NCBI RefSeq assembly: GCF_008929045.1 | Contig: NZ_VFAH01000022.1 | Coordinates: 1 to 64,000 of the forward strand | Reading direction: 5' to 3' | Length of the DNA stretch: 64,000 nucleotides | Source: Noviherbaspirillum aerium | Lineage (GTDB): Bacteria > Pseudomonadota > Gammaproteobacteria > Burkholderiales > Burkholderiaceae_D | In this document: positions 60,723-64,000 of the stretch, in pieces | Layout of the letters: each line of letters begins with the position of its first letter | Position numbering within the stretch: the first letter of the stretch is position 1 | Position numbers and translations under genes: made by a program | Notes under the pieces: generated by a model | What the model was told of the DNA's origin: nothing | What the model saw: the letters and a program-made list of their open reading frames with translations, nothing else | Database searches by the model: none

Positions 60723-62399
60723 ATGGGGGCAGCACTCGTGTTCAGGAACGCATGTCATTTCACTATCAAAACCAAACAGCGCCTGCTCGTCATGGTGTCT
60801 GGCGCCGCTGCCGCTGCTGTGCTGGCGGGCTGCACGACTTTCGGCGGAACATCCGCATCTGCTTGCCCGGAGCAGGCAGCCGGACCTGACACTGCCTGCA
60901 CCGGGCAGGGCGCGGTACGCGGCGTGATGCAGGATGGACTGGTGGCATTCAAAGGTATTCCGTATGCGGCACCGCCGGTCGGGCAGATGCGCTTTCGTCC
61001 GCCCGCGGCACCCTCCGCCTGGCAAGGCGTGCGCGATGCTTCGGCGTTCGGACCGGTATGCCCACAATTGGATGGCAAGGAGGTCATCGGTGACGAGGAT
61101 TGCCTGACGCTCAATGTCTGGAAGCCCAGGCAGGCTGGCGCCGGATCGCTGCCCGTCATGGTCTTTCTTACCGGCGGCGGCAATCATGCATTCTCGGGAC
61201 AGGGATCGCCGGGCTTCGGCGGCGTCAATTACAACGGCGAGAAGCTGGTGCCGGAAGGTGTGGTTTACGTAAGCTTCAATGCGCGCCTCGGCGCACTCGG
61301 CTATCTCGCGCACCCGGCGCTGGATGCCGAGCGCAGCGAGAGGGTTTCGGGCAACTACGGCAGCCTCGACCATATCGCCATGCTGAAGTGGCTCAAGCAA
61401 AACATTGCGGCCTTCGGCGGCGACCCCAAGCGCATTTTCCTGTTCGGCACTTCCGCCGGCGGCGGCAATCTGTGCGCATTGATGACGGCGCCCCAGGCGC
61501 GCGGCCTGTTTCATGGCGCCGCCATGCAGAGCAGCGTGCCGACCGGCTGCGAGATGCAGACCCTGGCCGATGCGGAGAAGGGCACCGGGCAGCGCGTTGC
61601 GCAATTGACAGGCTGCGATAAGCCCGGGGCCGCAGCCAGCGAAGTCGCCGCCTGCCTGCGTGGCAAGAGCATGAAGGAAATCGTGCAGGCACTGCCGGGC
61701 ACGTTCGGCGTCTTGCCGCGCCTGTATGGGCCGAATGTGGATGGGCATGTGTTCCCGCGCCAGCCGATTGATATCATCCGAAGCCGCAACCATGCCGCCA
61801 TGCCGGTCATCATCGGCAATTCGACCGATGAAACAATGCTGTTTGTCAATGCAGTCGGGCCGGTGAACGATGCGGCAAGCTATGCTGCCGGCATTGAAAA
61901 GGTTTTCGGCAGCGGCAATGCCGCGAGCATTGCGGCACGCTATCCATTGCAGGCTTATCCGTCGCCACGCGCAGCCTTTGTCAGGCTGACAACCGATGCG
62001 CTGTTCACCTGCCAGAGCCGCCGCGTCGCGCGAACGCTGACAGAAGCAGGAAATCCGCCGGTGTACCGTTACCTGTTCTCGCATACGCTGGAAAACGATG
62101 CCCAGCAAAAGGCGCTTGGCGCAGTACATACCATCGAGCATGCCTTCCTGTTTCCGTGGCAGGGCAGCTATCGGCCCACAGCCGATGATCTGAAGGTCCA
62201 GAATGCAATGCTTGCGTATTGGAGTTCAATGGCGAAGAATGGCACGCCGGGGAGTGCAGCCGGCGTCGTCTGGCAGCCGTACACACAGGCGCACGATGCT
62301 TATCTTGATATTGCGTCAACGATGGCATTGAAAAGCGGCGCACAGGATGCACAATGCGACTTCTGGGACGGCATAAAGCTGCCCTGGCCGCATCTCTGA
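60723..62399 (+). CDS. Type B carboxylesterase lipoprotein
   Basis: A 558-aa alpha/beta hydrolase with a lipobox Cys at residue 37 (LAGC), so probably lipid-anchored. FKGIPYAAPPVGQMRF and EDCLTLNVWKP are the family blocks. The nucleophile elbow is FGTSAGGGN (Ser244), with Thr replacing the usual Glu of GESAG. Partners are the Glu in NSTDETMLFV and His in HTIEHAFLFPW. It hydrolyses carboxylic esters; the substrate is unknown. The start could be ATG 60723 or ATG 60792. Confidence 0.9.
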   Translation: MGAALVFRNACHFTIKTKQRLLVMVSGAAAAAVLAGCTTFGGTSASACPEQAAGPDTACTGQGAVRGVMQDGLVAFKGIPYAAPPVGQMRFRPPAAPSAWQGVRDASAFGPVCPQLDGKEVIGDEDCLTLNVWKPRQAGAGSLPVMVFLTGGGNHAFSGQGSPGFGGVNYNGEKLVPEGVVYVSFNARLGALGYLAHPALDAERSERVSGNYGSLDHIAMLKWLKQNIAAFGGDPKRIFLFGTSAGGGNLCALMTAPQARGLFHGAAMQSSVPTGCEMQTLADAEKGTGQRVAQLTGCDKPGAAASEVAACLRGKSMKEIVQALPGTFGVLPRLYGPNVDGHVFPRQPIDIIRSRNHAAMPVIIGNSTDETMLFVNAVGPVNDAASYAAGIEKVFGSGNAASIAARYPLQAYPSPRAAFVRLTTDALFTCQSRRVARTLTEAGNPPVYRYLFSHTLENDAQQKALGAVHTIEHAFLFPWQGSYRPTADDLKVQNAMLAYWSSMAKNGTPGSAAGVVWQPYTQAHDAYLDIASTMALKSGAQDAQCDFWDGIKLPWPHL

Positions 62400-62499
62400 C
62401 AGTACGGGGAACGGAGCCGCGCGTCTTTGCGGCGGCCATGTCCGCCAAGCGGCAGGGCATGGTGCGCGGGCAATCGCACGGTACTTAGGAAAACGAACA

Positions 62500-63771
62500 A
62501 TGTCCATATACAATGCTGCCATGCAGCCAATATGCAATTCCGGAACCGGCATGCACCATTCCCGTTCGCAACCTGAGCACAGACGCAGGCAACTCCTGGC
62601 ACTCGGACTCTTGTCCGGACTGGTTGCGCCGTTCGGCAGTGGCGCGGCCGACAACGCAGGCAAGACGCCGGTTGTCATCGGCATCGATGGAGAGTTTGGT
62701 CTGGCCAACAGTACCTCGGCCCAGGCGGTCGAGCTCGGCGTGCGAGCCGCTGCCGCGGAAATCAATGCCGCCGGCGGCGTTCTCGGCGGACGGCCGATCG
62801 AGGTCATTACCAAGGACCATCGCTCGATGCCGGCGCGCGGCATCCGCAATATCGAGGAATTCGCCGCCATGCCCAACGTGGTCGCGGTATTCGGCGGGCG
62901 CTTCAGCCCGGTCATCATCGAGCAGCTGCCGAAGCTGAAGGAAACCAAGCTGCTGTTTCTTGCGGTCTGGTCATCCGCCGACATCATTGTCGACAACGGC
63001 ATGAATCCGAATTTCATTTATCGCCTTTCGCTGCGCGACAGCCTGGCGATGCCAACCATGCTCAAAAGCGCGCGGCAGCGCAAGCTGAACAAGGTTGGCC
63101 TGCTGCTGACCAACACATCCTGGGGCAGGAGCAATCTCGCCGCGGCGGAAAAATTCGTCGAGACGGCCAGCGATATCCGCATCGTGCGCACGACCTGGTA
63201 CAACTGGCGCGACACCACGCTGGTCGACAAATATCTCAAGCTGCTCGAAGTCGGCGCGGAAGCGGTACTGCTGGTGGCGAACGACGACGAGGCGGCGGTC
63301 CTGGTGAAGGAAGTCGCTGCATTGCCGGCGCAAAAGCGCGTTCCCATTCTCAGCCACTGGGGCATCACCGGCGGCGAGTTCGTCAAGCAGGCCGGGCCGG
63401 CACTGCATCAGGTTGATTTCACTGTCATCCAGACATTCAGTTTCTTCAATGCGGCAAGGCAGCCGCTGGAAAAATTCATGCGTACGCTGTCGTCGATCTC
63501 CGATATCCGCAGGATAGAGGACATCCAGGCGCCGGTCGGGGTGGCGCATGCCTATGACATGATGCATATCCTGGCGCGTGCCATCGACCTTGCCGCCACG
63601 ACCGACCGTCCGGCCGTGCGCGACGCGCTGGAAAAGGTGCGCGAGCATCGCGGCCTGGTCAAGCATTACAAGCCGCCGTTCACTCCGGCGCGGCATGAAG
63701 CGCTTGGAACCGATGAACTCCTGATGGCGCGTTACCGAGAGGACGGCGTGCTGATCCCGATAAAGAAGTGA
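62500..63771 (+). CDS. Branched-chain amino-acid/amide-type ABC binding protein
   Basis: A 423-aa type-I periplasmic binding protein (LivK-like): TPVVIGIDGEFGLANSTSA, EINAAGGVLGGRPIEVITKD and VAHAYDMMHILARAID. The signal contains RRRQLL, resembling a Tat motif. AGGAAAACG lies upstream of ATG 62500. No permease or ATPase genes follow; the next gene encodes a membrane sensor starting 3 bases after the stop, so this protein may deliver ligand to a receptor rather than a transporter. Confidence 0.88.
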   Translation: MSIYNAAMQPICNSGTGMHHSRSQPEHRRRQLLALGLLSGLVAPFGSGAADNAGKTPVVIGIDGEFGLANSTSAQAVELGVRAAAAEINAAGGVLGGRPIEVITKDHRSMPARGIRNIEEFAAMPNVVAVFGGRFSPVIIEQLPKLKETKLLFLAVWSSADIIVDNGMNPNFIYRLSLRDSLAMPTMLKSARQRKLNKVGLLLTNTSWGRSNLAAAEKFVETASDIRIVRTTWYNWRDTTLVDKYLKLLEVGAEAVLLVANDDEAAVLVKEVAALPAQKRVPILSHWGITGGEFVKQAGPALHQVDFTVIQTFSFFNAARQPLEKFMRTLSSISDIRRIEDIQAPVGVAHAYDMMHILARAIDLAATTDRPAVRDALEKVREHRGLVKHYKPPFTPARHEALGTDELLMARYREDGVLIPIKK

Positions 63772-63774
63772 TGC

Positions 63775-64000
63775 ATGATTTTCCAACGATCGGCTGCAGG
63801 TAGTCTGACAAGACGCTTTGCCGTCGCCAGTGCGGCGCTGGCGACGTTCGCCTTGCTGCTGACCGTGGTCTCTTCCTGGTGGCTGGTCAGCGAACAGCAC
63901 ATCACCGCGATGCGCATCGTATCGAAGAAGGAAGCGGATTTTCATGCCGCTACCGTGAGCGCTTCCCTGCACGCGGTGGCCTCGCGCATGAACGAGGTTG
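63775..64000 (+). CDS. Membrane sensor protein, 5' part (cut by window edge)
   Basis: The frame starts at ATG 63775, 3 bases after the binding-protein stop, and runs off the right edge. It has a positively charged start (MIFQRSAAGSLTRRF), a transmembrane helix (ALATFALLLTVVSSWWLV) and the start of a helical extracytoplasmic domain. This is the usual opening of sensor kinases, GGDEF proteins or chemoreceptors. The tight spacing to the binding protein suggests that protein is its ligand carrier. Confidence 0.75.
   Translation, partial: MIFQRSAAGSLTRRFAVASAALATFALLLTVVSSWWLVSEQHITAMRIVSKKEADFHAATVSASLHAVASRMNEV

Overview
The window is a chromosomal segment of a GC-rich betaproteobacterium, most likely Burkholderiales and probably Oxalobacteraceae (Herbaspirillum/Noviherbaspirillum-like). 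The basis is two Bug/TctC-type periplasmic binding proteins, the PA0069-type radical SAM protein, the chemoreceptor architectures, and the homogentisate genes next to an MhaAB-like hydroxylase. The genus is an inference; no rRNA or tRNA was seen.

Layout. 1-4.5 kb: the 3' end of an Rhs polymorphic toxin with a low-GC toxin tip, an overlapping CPCC-type immunity gene, then a graveyard of orphan immunity-like genes, an orphan toxin tip, a duplicated Rhs core fragment and IS5/IS30 transposase fragments. 4.6-7.8 kb: CHRD lipoprotein, a 133 bp MITE-like inverted repeat, SnoaL-like protein, and a LuxR/YoaK pair. 8.2-11.5 kb: tannase-family esterase, DUF3237 protein and Bug binding protein (probable aromatic ester use). 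12-18.3 kb: stress-type membrane protein with a strong terminator, a chemoreceptor, a DsbA-like oxidoreductase, a mosaic of gene fragments (PHB depolymerase, Crp/Fnr), a diguanylate cyclase and an unknown protein. 19-28.6 kb: Bug protein, LysE exporter, unusual MBL-fold protein, FAD hydroxylase plus a 70-aa DUF2783 partner, LysR regulator, and hmgA-fahA-maiA. Together these would hydroxylate a hydroxyphenylacetate to homogentisate and cleave it to fumarate and acetoacetate. 28.6-34.4 kb: phytase-like gene remnant, M20 peptidase, an effector-like protein, phosphatidylserine decarboxylase, two MITE copies, an unknown protein and a cold-shock protein. 34.6-40 kb: chemoreceptor with a CheR-tether tail, LysR/extradiol dioxygenase pair, WrbA and OsmC. 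40-42.7 kb: a 39-aa membrane ORF, a yybP-ykoY (Mn2+) riboswitch in front of a UPF0016 exporter, a His-rich CDF metal exporter and a 57-aa oxidoreductase-like protein. 42.9-53.2 kb: VanY-like peptidase, LysE/Lrp pair, pyruvyl-transferase pair, AsmA, thioesterase, Bcr/CflA efflux, MOSC and radical SAM proteins. 53.5-64 kb: DUF2382 stress protein, NUDIX, thioredoxin, NCS2 permease, DUF2272 protein, carboxylesterase lipoprotein, ABC binding protein and the start of a membrane sensor cut by the window edge.

No complete defence system, prophage or CRISPR array was found. The least-explained signals are a family of five TA-bounded 140-166 bp palindrome-ended repeats (one supplies the wrbA stop codon), a second 65-75 bp repeat just upstream of two start codons, the Mn riboswitch with interleaved alternative hairpins, an MBL protein with a broken HxHxDH motif, several small genes below usual annotation cut-offs, and a candidate minus-strand small RNA at 18.4 kb.
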